The notes below the pieces were generated by a model. It did not search any database and was not told the DNA's origin. It was given only the letters and a program-made list of their open reading frames with translations. Below are positions 23,271 through 33,559 of a stretch of 64,000 nt of DNA, piece by piece. The number at the start of each line of letters is the position of its first letter. Position 1 is the stretch's first letter. The position numbers and the translations under genes were made by a program. Source of the stretch: Rhynchopus euleeides (lineage: Eukaryota > Euglenozoa > Diplonemea > Diplonemida > Diplonemidae); contig OY723260.1 of assembly GCA_963210315.1 (NCBI GenBank), positions 124,001 to 188,000 of the forward strand. The letters run 5' to 3'.

Positions 23271-24375
23271 GATGGCCAGACCACCCTCAACCCCGCCTGC
23301 CTGCCTGGCTGTGTGGTGGTGTGTAGGTGAGGCTTTTGTGAGCGGGGAGGGGGTGTGCGTGTGCCGGCTAACAGGCAAACTTTCTGCAAGGGCAACACTG
23401 CCTATAACACTGCCTCAAGAAAGGGTGGGGTGTGGGTGTGTGGGGGGGGGTATGATCGAACGCACTGCGCCCCCACCACGTGGCACAGCTCATAACCAGC
23501 CTGCGTTGCTTGCGCTATATGTGGAGAGCGGGTAGACAGCTGTACGGCAGCCGGCATGACACACAGCTCCGTCAGCATCAGCCTGTCCTGCTCAAGAGGG
23601 ATCTAAGCCACTGCCACACACCCCTCAGGAAGAGGGCAGGGATTAGTTTGCTTTGATGCTATACAGGATGGTGCACCCCCCCCGTTCCGCTTCTGCCGCC
23701 ACCAGAAGAGGTGGTTTTGGAGGGCTACGTCTGCCTGGCAGAGGCGGAATCAGGAAGGCCACTGCCGTGGATCACGCAACCCGCACAACACACAGTGGCC
23801 TTGGTATGTCCGATATCTGGGATCCCCGTGCGCTAGTCTCTGATTCGGAGTGAACTGGCGTGTCAAATTCGCTCGTTAGTTTGCCACCGGCATGACGACT
23901 CGATGATACTACGTTCGGAATGGATGGCGCCTGCCACATGAATTGTCACGAGTTAGTTCACTCGGACTGCCTTGTCATCTCGTTGGCTCGTGTGCCGGGG
24001 AGGAAGTGCACAGGGGGTCCCAGCACCGTGTTGCGTAACAAGAGACAGCATGCAATCTATAAGCTGTTCGATCCTGTTATGATACATAATGCTTCGATAA
24101 GCCTTTATGACCCCCGAACATAGGCCACCGTGTGTGTGGGAGGGGTGATTCTATCTTGGTGCTGTGTTGCGCTGTCGCTGCTGTTCGTCGTTGTTGGGTG
24201 GCCTCCTCGCTCAGAACATGCAGGAACCATGAGACAAAGAAAATACACTCACAAAAAAATTTGAAGGATACAAAAACTGACACACGGGCACCTTTTTACA
24301 CAGAGCGCAGGACGGGGCCCCCCGTTACCGGGGGCAACCCACTCCCCTTGCACACAACACACCAAAATCACCACA
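23271..24375. other. Intergenic between two minus-strand genes
   Basis: No frame looks coding. Upstream of the PAN gene ATG, an acceptor-like CACCACCACACAG lies 23-36 nt away. The spacer holds no repeat I can define. Confidence 0.45.
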
Positions 24376-25278
24376 TTACCTGCGGAAGCTCCCATCCCCT
24401 TTCATGGGGTACTGCGCGGGCTGGCGGGGCGGCGCAGAAGACCCGAAACCGCCACCACCACCACCACCACCCCACCCAAGCGGCGCCACCTGCACCGGGG
24501 TGGGTTCGGGCGCGATGTTCCGCGGGTCGTAGACCCGCCCGTCATATGTGTACACCACACGGGTTGGCACCTCACCCGGCACACGCAAGGTGCGGTGCGA
24601 CGGCGCGGCTGTGCCGACACTCTGCGGGCCCACCCCCTGCGACAGCGGGGCGTGCGGCGTGTGCGGCAGGCCCGACGCAGAGCGCGACCCGCCAGACACG
24701 CTCCGCCCCCCGATCCGTGGCGTCGGGTCGTAGACCCGCCCGTCGTAAGTCCGCGCGGTGCCGAGGGACCCATGCGAATGCGTCTCCGAAAGCCAGCTCC
24801 GCACGCTTTCACCCCCCTCCTGCAGGTCAGGGTCGCGCTGCAGCAACGGCCTGGGCGCCGGGGCGGCGGCAGGGCCGCCGCCATACCCAGGAATGCCACT
24901 CATATACTGCAGCCAGAAGGAGCCACCCTGCTGATGCTGCCGGGCATCCTCTGCCAGCTGCGTTTGAGACTCGTTGTCGGCAGCGGCATCACCCGGATTC
25001 GCTGCTCGCTGGAAGGCATACAGCGAGTCGTCATCCCGCACCTGGTCTGAGTCGACAAGCGGCTTCCACTGCAGCATCGACCTGTCGTACACCTCAAAGC
25101 GGGATATGTTCACCTGGGCAACAGCCCTCCCTGAAGGGCGGTGCTTCACGGCATGCATGTTGAGGGCACGCGACGCAGCTGGGTACAGCTCGCTGAGCGA
25201 CGCATCCACGCAGGGGACGAACACATCCACCTGCTGTGTTGACCCATATAGGTCGAACGACACGTGCACCGTGGTCAT
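24376..25278 (-). CDS. BILBO1-type N-terminal domain protein
   Basis: A 300-aa frame begins MTTVHVSFDLYG. Residues ~1-95 follow the pattern of the trypanosome BILBO1 N-terminal domain: a beta-rich start, FVPCVDASLSELYPAA, an RPSGRA segment, FEVYDRSMLQWKPLVDSDQV and ending SLYAFQ. In BILBO1 this domain helps build the flagellar pocket collar and binds partners. The rest is low-complexity Pro/Gly/Ser with two copies of TYDGRVYDP. There are no EF hands and no long coiled coil, unlike BILBO1 (about 590 aa). The 3' end reads CGCAG|GTAATG, which could be a splice donor, so further exons are possible, though I found none. An acceptor-like CTTCGGTGCAG lies about 100 nt upstream of the ATG. Confidence 0.65.
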   Translation of the reverse strand: MTTVHVSFDLYGSTQQVDVFVPCVDASLSELYPAASRALNMHAVKHRPSGRAVAQVNISRFEVYDRSMLQWKPLVDSDQVRDDDSLYAFQRAANPGDAAADNESQTQLAEDARQHQQGGSFWLQYMSGIPGYGGGPAAAPAPRPLLQRDPDLQEGGESVRSWLSETHSHGSLGTARTYDGRVYDPTPRIGGRSVSGGSRSASGLPHTPHAPLSQGVGPQSVGTAAPSHRTLRVPGEVPTRVVYTYDGRVYDPRNIAPEPTPVQVAPLGWGGGGGGGGFGSSAPPRQPAQYPMKGDGSFRR

Positions 25279-27345
25279 GGTGGGGAGGGGGCCGGGGCGT
25301 GGTGTAACACCGAGGGGGGGGGGGGGTTCGAGGGTGGCTGCGGCTGCAGCGGCAGCCGTGTGTATCCCACACTCCTGCACCGAAGCAGCAGTGCGAGGGA
25401 GAGGGCGGGGGTGGTGCTGCCCCTGGTCCCCCTACTGGGGCAGGGCAAGGCTCCTCCGCACAGCCCTGCGTGTACTGTGGGTGTGGTGTGTGGGTGTGTG
25501 GGGTGAGTTGAGGGGAGCGGGGAGGTGAGGTGTGCCGCTGCAATATCATTTGCGGCACCTCAGTCGAGCTTTGTGGTGTGTGTGGAGCTCATCATCATAA
25601 CGAGAGTCAGGGTTCAACTGCTCGAATCAAAATGCTCATGGGGTTCTCACCCGGTAATACTCACCGGCGAGATCACCAGAGTAGACCCGGGTCGATGTTG
25701 GGCAGGTCGGTGTATCGAGACGACGCAGTTACGGTGTTCGTCGCCCCACATGTGAACCGGCGGTTTTGGGTTGGGGTTGGATTGGGGATGAGTGAGGGAG
25801 CCTTGACAACGCATGCGACTTTACAATAGGCCCATCACCAAGGTCTTCCTGAGAGAGAAGTCCCAGGATGCGGTGGGCTGAGAGAGTCGTTGCCGGAAAA
25901 CGGCTTGTTTGCCTGCGACTTGGGAGTGATCGGGACGCGGTCTTTCCTTCACCTCGGCATTGTGAGACATTTTCATTTCCCAACTTGTGGAGCAGCTCTG
26001 CTTTCAGCCACATTGCCTGCAGACGCGCCTCTTCAGCTGCGGCCACAACGCATGTAGCGGGTAAAACAAAGAAAATAGCCCTGTTGGGTGAGAGCGCTGA
26101 CAGTGGTCGGGGCAGGTGAGGTTTGAAGCCGTCAAAAAGTTGGGGTTGAATAAGGTGCAAGGGCTTCTCGAATACAGACACCGAAGTTCGCCTCGTGGTA
26201 TCGAACTGAGGTGTCCGACATGTTTCACTGCTGTACAACACACGGGAGTCAGGGATAAACACAAACCCTTCACATCAATAAGAATAATTCGCCCCGTGCG
26301 CAACACAGGTGTCTCATCGCGAGAACAAAACCCCGCATGAAGATATACACCCTATACATTCTGATACGAGCGAGCGGGATGCTAGCAGTGGGAACAACAA
26401 CAGGAACAACATTTCAACATAAAAGCAGAAGGGAAGGCTGTTCGCACGTAAAGCCTTCCTACGGAAAGTCTCCCGCGGGAACACCTGGATCAGTGTTTAA
26501 GATACTGTTATGAAAAACGGGGCTTAGCCCCGGTTTTTGAGATTTTGCCCCGAAAAACCGGGGGTGCCTCTTTTTTTTTTTCCACCGGGATTTTTCTGAG
26601 ATTCTGTCCGGGTACTATTCCAGGGTACTTTTTGGCCAGAGGAGGCCGGGGCCAAGAGCACAGTGCCCTGCCCCAGGGTTAGCTCGATGAACCTGTTGAG
26701 CACAAGGTGCACGTTGACTACATGCGGCGTGCGACTATGGAGCAGAATCAGCTGTTCGCTACCGTGGCCTCCGGCGGCTGGGGGGCTCCGCCCCCCAGAC
26801 CCCCCTGTGCCGTCTGCCTGTCTTATATCCAACACCCTTTGGGGTCAATTGGGGATGGAATACAGCCCACCCCGGGAGGATGCAGGCAGCTCACAGAATT
26901 GTACGGTTACAAGGAACAGATGCTCACTACCGTGGCCTCCGGCGGCTGGGGGGTACCGCCCCCCAGACCCCCCATGTGGCCTGTGCCTGTCCAGAACCAA
27001 GTCTGCAAGGGCAACCTGCGGTGCTTTCAACACCACCGCGCTCTCCCGAACGCTTTCTCATCGACTGGCTCCTTCGCGTTGGCGCCAAGAAGGAGCGCGC
27101 TCCTCTCGGACCTGGCAGCGGCCCCCGCAGAGGAGCCACCCTGCCCATCCCAGTTGAGTGGCGTGGGGTGGGGTGGGGTTGTGGGAAGGGAAAGCCCTTC
27201 CATTTGGAAATGGCTGAAATTTTACCCCCGATTACCCCCGGTTTTCGGCGCGCAGCCCGGAACCCTATCTTTTACCCTGACCTGGATCCTGCCATTTTTT
27301 CTTTCTTCTTTTCTCGCATTCTGTTGTGTTGGATTTTTGACAATA
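25279..27345. other. Intergenic with hairpin-pair repeat
   Basis: No coding frame supported. From about 26,520 there is a GC hairpin (GGGGCTTAGCCCC) and poly-T, followed by the inverted hairpin pair. 27,165-27,345 is unassigned. Confidence 0.45.
26745..26985 (-). repeat. Paired GC-rich hairpin repeat, copy 3 (inverted)
   Basis: Modules at about 26,753-26,810 and 26,917-26,972 read CTACCGTGGCCTCCGGCGGC, then CTGGGGGGC, a short turn and GCCCCCCAG. The 164-bp offset equals that of the copy at 39.7 kb. Confidence 0.75.
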
Positions 27346-27972
27346 TCAATGAATCCGCGAGCACGAACCCGCCCCCTCACAATAGCTAGGCAGCTTCAGC
27401 ACAGCGCTGTCAAACGTTGTAGTGTACGTCGACTGCACCACCGTCCACTGGAAGGGGTTATCCCCTGTGAAGCCCGCACCTCCGTCGTACAGCTCACACA
27501 GCTCCCCTGTGCCATTTTTGAAAGCAACGCGGTCGGGCGTGTTTGATTCAATCAAGAACTCGTTGCAGGAAGCGCCGCCAATCTCCCTCAGGCCCGCATA
27601 CTTGTACGGGACGGCGGTGACCCACGAAGGACGGAGGGTACCGCAGTACTGTTTGCAGTCGATGCAGCAGAACTGCTCAGTGGGGTAGATCACGTAGCGT
27701 TCCATCGGGGACACACTGTGCTGGATGCAGGGGGACGTGGCACCCCTCTTCACATTGTTGCAGATCGGGTTCAGCTCCCCATTCGGGCGGTAGATCACTT
27801 CCACCGTGCTGTTCCAGTCGTACGCAACCCACCCAGCGTTCTGCTGGTGCGCACCCCCAAACCACGTGTCCTCGGTGAAATTCGCGAGGAATCTCTCAGG
27901 CCACACCGGCACGAAGCCCGCACCAACCCTGCAGCACTGCAACACAACCAACAACGCCACGGCGCAACGCAT
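27346..27972 (-). CDS. Secreted Cys-rich protein
   Basis: The 208-aa product starts MRCAVALLVVLQCCRVGAG, a clear signal peptide, and has no membrane segment or GPI-like tail. The mature part has Cys pairs (CCIDCKQYCG, ELCELYDGG) and three N-glycosylation sequons (NFT, NST, NGT). The order of short aromatic-rich strands, a CCxxC core and a final FDSAVLKLPSYC resembles a widespread class of secreted protist proteins of unknown role. I do not assign a function. The start follows an acceptor-like TCTCTCTGCAG about 55 nt upstream. Export through the flagellar pocket or to a vacuole is likely, given the signal peptide. Confidence 0.65.
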   Translation of the reverse strand: MRCAVALLVVLQCCRVGAGFVPVWPERFLANFTEDTWFGGAHQQNAGWVAYDWNSTVEVIYRPNGELNPICNNVKRGATSPCIQHSVSPMERYVIYPTEQFCCIDCKQYCGTLRPSWVTAVPYKYAGLREIGGASCNEFLIESNTPDRVAFKNGTGELCELYDGGAGFTGDNPFQWTVVQSTYTTTFDSAVLKLPSYCEGAGSCSRIH

Positions 27973-30187
27973 TATATTGTGTAAATTCCTATTTTTGAAA
28001 AGAGTGTTGTTTGAGGAGACGCACTGCAGAGAGAGACCGTGCTGCATGTTGGGGGGGGGGGGGAGCTGAGCGGGGCGTGGGATGGGGGGGGGGGGCGGAA
28101 AGGCTTCAAAACACCTGCCCTGCAATGCGGGTCTGCACACCACCACACACCCCTGAGCCCGCGAAAAAAAAAACCCCCCCCCACACCGCCCACTGCTCCT
28201 CCGGAAGGAAGGCATCGGGCGGGGATCGGGGGGAGAGGGGCGCATCGTGGGAAGGCCCAGGCAGGAGGGAAGGGCGGGGAGGGTGTTGGGGAAAGTGCGC
28301 TCACACCACCATCCCCCTCCCTCCCTCCCTCGGGTTGGCACAGAAGCCTGGTCTGAAAAGACAGGGACAACAGGAAACGGGGGGGTCGGGGAGATAGGGG
28401 GGTGAGCGCGGTTTGCACACACATACGACGCGATGTCGGGACGAGGCTGGGTCAGTGGGGCGGAACACCCGACCCTGGCGACCGACGAAAGGAGTGTGGT
28501 TCGCCCGGTTGGTACTCCCCATTGTTCACCGACCCGGGCTTGTCACAATTTTTCGAACCGGCAGGCGCGCCGTTGCACAGCCAACCACAGGAGGGGGTGG
28601 TGTGGGGTAGGGTAGGGTGCCACGAACTGTGTGCCTCGGGGGGAAGCAATGCCCGCTTCTTTCTCTTCTGCCCACGGCAGACCACGCTGGGGTGTGGTAT
28701 GCAGTGTTTCACCCCACCCCACGTGACACCTTTTTGCTGTCGACAAGCCTGGCGGATGCGAGACGGACACGCAGTGGCTTGCACAGCGCCGCCAGAAGGC
28801 GTTGCACCCCAATGGAAAGTTCGCACATAGTCGTGGAAACCATAGAAATAGCTTTGAAGACAAATCGTTCCGCAGGGGTGGGCATAGGATGGTGTGGATA
28901 TGCAGAGATAGAAAGGCAGTAAGTCAGCCGTGCCAGGACTGCGGTGTGGGCGACGCCGGACCAAGTGGCAGAGCTCGGTGGTATCACGATGTGGTGCTGG
29001 GAACACAGCAAGGCGGCAGCGATGCCAGCCAGCCATTCGAAGATCCTGGGGCAGGCAATGGCTTGCTGTGGCAACAGTGGGCAAAATCATCACAAGCCCA
29101 CCATGAGTGTGTGGCAAGCGGGGCATGCAGTGGGAAACTTCCAATCACGCTGCGCCGTGCGCAGGGCATGTGCGTAGCCTCCAACACTGTAGGGCTGTGC
29201 CTTGTTAAAGACCTACCTCTGCTACCAGGGTCCTGGGTAAGACGTTAAACTGCCTGGGGGGGCCGTCCCCGGACCATGACGGGTGCCTGCACCAGGAGTC
29301 TAGCACGGCCGTGGTCCAGGGCATGACCGAAAACTGCTTGGGTACCGAGGCTCCCCAGACCAGGAAGGGTGGAGACACCTGGAGTCTAAATAGTCACACC
29401 ACGTCAGGCCAGACCTTCGCATTGCACTCCGCGAAGACTGCCACACAGCCGCGGGGCAGGTGTGCAGCCTGTGGAAAACCTCGTACAGAAAAGGGTCGGC
29501 GACCGCCCGCCCCCAGTCTGAGAGGCATCAGCCGAATCTCGGTGGAGGCGGGCACAAAACAAAAGGGAGAGTCGTCACTGTGCATATCAGCACGGTCCCG
29601 CCCTCTGTGCCAGACCAACACACCACCAAAGGAAAAGAGGAAGAGGCGACGTAAGGCAATGCCTCCGTGCGGCCAGGAGAACACGAAATAGCGACCCCCT
29701 CAACGGGGAATGCTACGAGCACGGCCAAAAATCGTTCAAAAATCGTTCAAAGAACCGGCCTCGTTCGACCCAATCTAGACAAGCAACGGGAATGATATTC
29801 CCGTTATCGTTTCGGAAGCACGGTCTAACAACGTGCAGGCGCTGCGTCTCGCTGGGTCACAACAGCAAGCCCGGAAGAAATACCCGCACCCAGCAAAGAC
29901 ACAAGGTACGCGGCACGCACAGCAAGTCGCGGATCGCAGTGAAGCGCCCGCTTCATTTTATCTGCTCAGAGGACGAACCCCCACACAGACAGATGGCGCG
30001 GGTAAACAGTTGCACGCCGGAACGTCAGATCTGCAGCCCACTTCGGGGCAGGCCATACATGGTGGCGAGCAGGCACGTAGGCAGGGAAAGGAGACACGGG
30101 CGATGGGCCCTGCAAGGAGGTCGGGGGGTGCATCCGGCAGGAACTAGCATGCAGCTGGCCACCCTGCCGCGTGGGTGAGGACATGCC
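27973..30187. other. Intergenic with a LINE-like copy
   Basis: G/C runs near 28,050-28,190, then no convincing frame. The LINE-like segment is at 29,229-29,751. 29,752-30,187 is unassigned. Confidence 0.45.
29229..29751 (+). mobile_element. LINE-like 3' segment, copy 2 (5'-truncated)
   Basis: It matches 8862-9381 over its whole length and starts abruptly at GGTCCTGGGTAAGACG, as expected for 5' truncation. It ends with AAAATCGTTCAAAAATCGTTC, then unrelated sequence. Confidence 0.55.
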
Positions 30188-31778
30188 TCAGTCCTCCGTG
30201 GCCCCGGAGAAGTAGATGATGACGCAGACTGCCACAACGATGCAGAAGAAGAAGACCGTGAGGCGCAGTACGCTCTTGCTGAGATACCAAGGGTCCCGCA
30301 CGCGGAACTCGATGGCCCCATAGACCGCAGAGCGGTGCACACCCAACGACGGTGCCTGGGCGGCAAACTTCAGGGCAACCACACCAGGGTTCTCGCAGCG
30401 CAGCTCCACGTTGCGGAAGATGGCCACCCCGCCGTGCATCAGCGTGGTGTCGGGGGCGACGTTGACTGCGCCGTACTGCTCGGAGTGCAGGATGGTCACC
30501 GAGATGTCGTCGGGGTGTGTCTGCTGCACCACACCCGAGCTGTCGGTCAGCTCGATCACCACGTATGGGATGCGGAACCGGAAGAACTTCGACCCGTCGA
30601 CATCTGTCGCGGGTTCGAGGAAGGCGGTGTTGATCTGCTCCGACGACGTGAAGTACGACCGCACCTGCAGGCAGGGTGGTGGGTGTGTGTGGGTGTGCAG
30701 CATGCCTATTTCGCCCCTGGCCGGCAGGGCGGGTGCCTTTTTCTCTGAAGTGCAGAAAAAGGTGGCGAGTCGAACCACACTCACCTACAATATAAAAGCC
30801 GCACTGGCGTAGAGTCGATGCCTCCTTGGATGCCTTAGCTCACTCTGTGCGTCAAACTGTGTCGATTTATAATCTTCACTGTTCTGCCTTTCTGGGTGAA
30901 GAAATCCCTGTGTCCCCATTTCGGCGTGCAGGCGTGGCACATACCTCGACAGGAGGCGAGTAGGGGTCTGTGATGACTGGGTACGGCTCTTTGCGGAACT
31001 GCACGGCGTAGCAGAGCTGCTTGAACTCAACCCTCAGAAGTGATGCGGCAACCTCCGTCTCCCCGTTGCGGACGCCCTCGATAGTTCCGCGGCACATAGG
31101 GCACTCCTTGACGAAGCACTGCCGGAAGTACTGCAGCAGGAGGGGGTGGTGCGTGAAGTGTAGTGTAGGTCGCACCGAGCGAACTCTGGTGCTGCCTCCA
31201 GTGTACACACACGCGCCGCGGCCAGCCACACACACGCAAAGGTTTCTGTTTGGTAGAGGCCTGCAGCTGCCTCGTGGGCCGCTTTGCGGTTTTTGCATTG
31301 TCGCAGCAGAAGCAAAATCATACCTCATCCAGACAGGCCTTGTGGAACCCGTGTTCACAGGGCAGGATCACGGAGATGTCATCGTCCTTGCGCTTCCGCT
31401 CCAGGCACACCGGGCAGTCCTGGCAGGTGGTGGTGGTGGGCGGCATGGGCGGGCTGCAGATCACGGGTGGCACACATCACACCACACCACGTCACCTACA
31501 CATCACCATACCTCGGAATCCGGGTGGCTCGTTCCGCGCGAAGTGCAGGAGTCACGCCTGCAGGGCGTCACAACACGTGTGCTGGTCGGCGATGCATGCG
31601 ATGCGACGTCCATCTCCGAATGCCCGCCGCGGCTGGCACCATCGCGACAGCTTGTCGTGTACCGCAGCTCCTTCAGCGTCGTCCAGGAAGCTAGGGAGCG
31701 GTGCAGCGGTGACGGGTCGCTCCTCTCCGTCTTCGGAGACTCCTGCGGGCTGGTGCTGCGGCTGGTCCCACCACACAT
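30188..31778 (-). CDS. RING-H2 membrane protein, probable E3 ubiquitin ligase (4 exons)
   Basis: Exons are 31,778-31,512, 31,419-31,324, 31,130-30,945 and 30,664-30,188. All junctions are phase 0, with donors GTATGG, GTATGA, GTATGT and pyrimidine-rich acceptors (CACCTGCCAG, CTGCTGCAG, CTGCCTGCAG). The 341-aa product has a Ser/Thr/Arg-rich first exon. A RING-H2 finger split over exons 2 and 3 has all eight ligands: C91, C94, C110, H112, H115, C118, C131, C134. A folded beta-rich region of about 150 residues follows, then one C-terminal membrane helix (VFFFCIVVAVCVIIYF) and a six-residue tail. A cytosolic RING anchored by a C-terminal helix suggests a membrane-bound ligase acting on local substrates. 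A leader acceptor (CACACCCCAG) lies 38 nt before the ATG. Intron 3 carries a short dispersed repeat. Confidence 0.85.
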
Positions 31779-32530
31779 CGCAACGGGGAAGGCAAGGGTG
31801 TGGCTAGTGTGCCCTCTGGGGTGTGTGGGTGTTGAGCAGGAGCCGGGCGTGTCGTGCACAAAGAGCATGCGCAGCCGCGCAACCCGCCCCGCCACGCAAC
31901 GAAGCGCGGCTGGAGCAGCCAGCACCACCTCGGGTGCAACCGAACACAACGAGTGCAACCGGTTCTGAACCAATCAGGGGACAGGGGAGGGGGGCCTCGC
32001 TCACGCATCTTCGTTCTACCACACTTTGCCCAGGAAAGCTTGGAAGGGCTTGGAGAGGCGCTGGGAACCATGGCCCAACTAGGCACTCCCTGGGTGTGGC
32101 CATTATACGATATCCGCACACCCCAGCCTTCTTGCATACAAAAGGGCGCCAGCCAAAGCCAGCAAGAACCGATTTCGCCACACCGCCCCTCGATGCAATC
32201 CAAAACAACGACACCACAGCACGCATGCATTGCCGGAAGACAATACAGCCACCGTGGTTCCGGGGCCCGGCCTACCCCCGTGTAGGCGTTTCTGCAGGGA
32301 GGCAGAGCTCCGCTCTGCGAGCGGAGCTCTGCCTCCCTGCAGAAACGCCTACACGCAACAGTGATGTGCTGTTGCTGCTGTGCATACCCTTTCACCCCTT
32401 CACTTCCCGCATAGCCAACGCTGCGGCACACCCCCGTCTGCTGCCTTCACTTGGTGGTCTCTGCCGTGCACGGCCTGCCCCAAGCACAGGAAGCACGTCG
32501 GTGGCTGGGTTGCGAGCCAGGCGAAGGGGG
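31779..32530. other. Intergenic with a perfect hairpin
   Basis: No gene on either strand. The 35-bp hairpin is listed separately. Confidence 0.5.
32280..32354. repeat. Perfect 35-bp inverted repeat with 5-nt loop
   Basis: The left arm is 32,280-32,314 (starts GTGTAGGCGTTTCTGC), the loop is CTGCG (32,315-32,319) and the right arm is 32,320-32,354. Every position pairs. It lies 177 bp past the stop of the 144-aa gene and about 500 bp upstream of the RING gene ATG. Confidence 0.95.
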
Positions 32531-32965
32531 CTACCTGCCGCGCCGCATGACAGGCGGATACACCAAGGTGTGCACAGCAGGGTCGGTGGTGTCCTTCAGG
32601 CACCCTGCAGCCGGCACGGGGGGGAACCAGATCTCGCGGCCCACCAGAGGGTGCGGCGGCTGCGTGATGCCCACGAAGACAAAGGATGCGCTGCTGCACT
32701 GGTCGTTGCAATAGCGGTAGACCGCCTGCGCAAGTGAGTGGGGCTGCCCTGTCTCGACCAGGCCAAGGGGCGCCACGATGTCGAGGATCAACTTGAAGGA
32801 AGCCTGGCTGCGTGCGGCAGCAGCCGAATACCTCCCTACCTCATAGGCGATGCTCCGCAGCGACGCGAGCACCGAAACATCCGCATCCTGGTCGTGGCGG
32901 AGGTACAGCGTCCACTCGTTTCCGACACGCCGCAGCTTTGACACAGTCAGCGGCTTCTTCTCCAT
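32531..32965 (-). CDS. Unidentified 144-aa protein
   Basis: The frame runs from MEKKPLTVSKLRRVGNEWTL to RRGR. It has mixed helix and strand character, no signal peptide and no membrane helix. A central segment (ASLRSIAYEVGRYSAAAA, then FKLILDIVAPLGLVETG) looks like a compact folded domain that I cannot name. The ATG follows directly on CCGCAGGCCCAG, so the leader acceptor or an intron acceptor touches the start codon, as in the gene at 329. An upstream exon cannot be excluded. Confidence 0.55.
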   Translation of the reverse strand: MEKKPLTVSKLRRVGNEWTLYLRHDQDADVSVLASLRSIAYEVGRYSAAAARSQASFKLILDIVAPLGLVETGQPHSLAQAVYRYCNDQCSSASFVFVGITQPPHPLVGREIWFPPVPAAGCLKDTTDPAVHTLVYPPVMRRGR

Positions 32966-33559
32966 CTGGGCCTGCGGTGGGGGGGTTTGGAGTGGAGGGG
33001 CGGCACAGCACGTCAACTGAAGGGGCCCGGAGAGCAGGCACGCTGATGTGTTGCTGCCGCTTGCTGCACCACGACCACCTGGATCGCAAGGGGGGGGGAG
33101 GGGGGTGGGGGGTGGGGGGTGGGGGGTGGGGGGGGGCTGTAGGTCACGGTGGACTCCCGCACGTCGGGGTAGACCCGTTTGGGATATCGGAATATCGGGG
33201 GTCTGACGAGGGTCCGACCCCGGCGAGCGGGGGGGTCTGGACCCCCGCTCTTGGGGGTCGTCTGGGCACCAAAAATAGGCAGTGCAGACTCCCGATATCG
33301 GGGAGACCCCCCGCTCCAGGGGGTGGGGGTCCACCGTTCTTTCGTCGCTTTGTCAGCGAGTTGAGAGATCACATGCTGGGGCAAGAATCAGAGGAACAGG
33401 CTGGCAGGAATATGGACGCATGCACACTTCGTCCAAGATGTGACGAAGACAGGCAGCTCCGCTCCGCACCACGGGAGGGGAATGGGTAGAATGCAGGCCT
33501 GGGATCGGCCACAGAGGTGCAGCGCAGCCAATCACAACCATGACTTAGGCCTCGTGAGG

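Noticed and set aside
32280-32354. Bacterial-type intrinsic terminator
   Set aside because: There is no following T run and the host is eukaryotic; the hairpin is reported without a terminator role.
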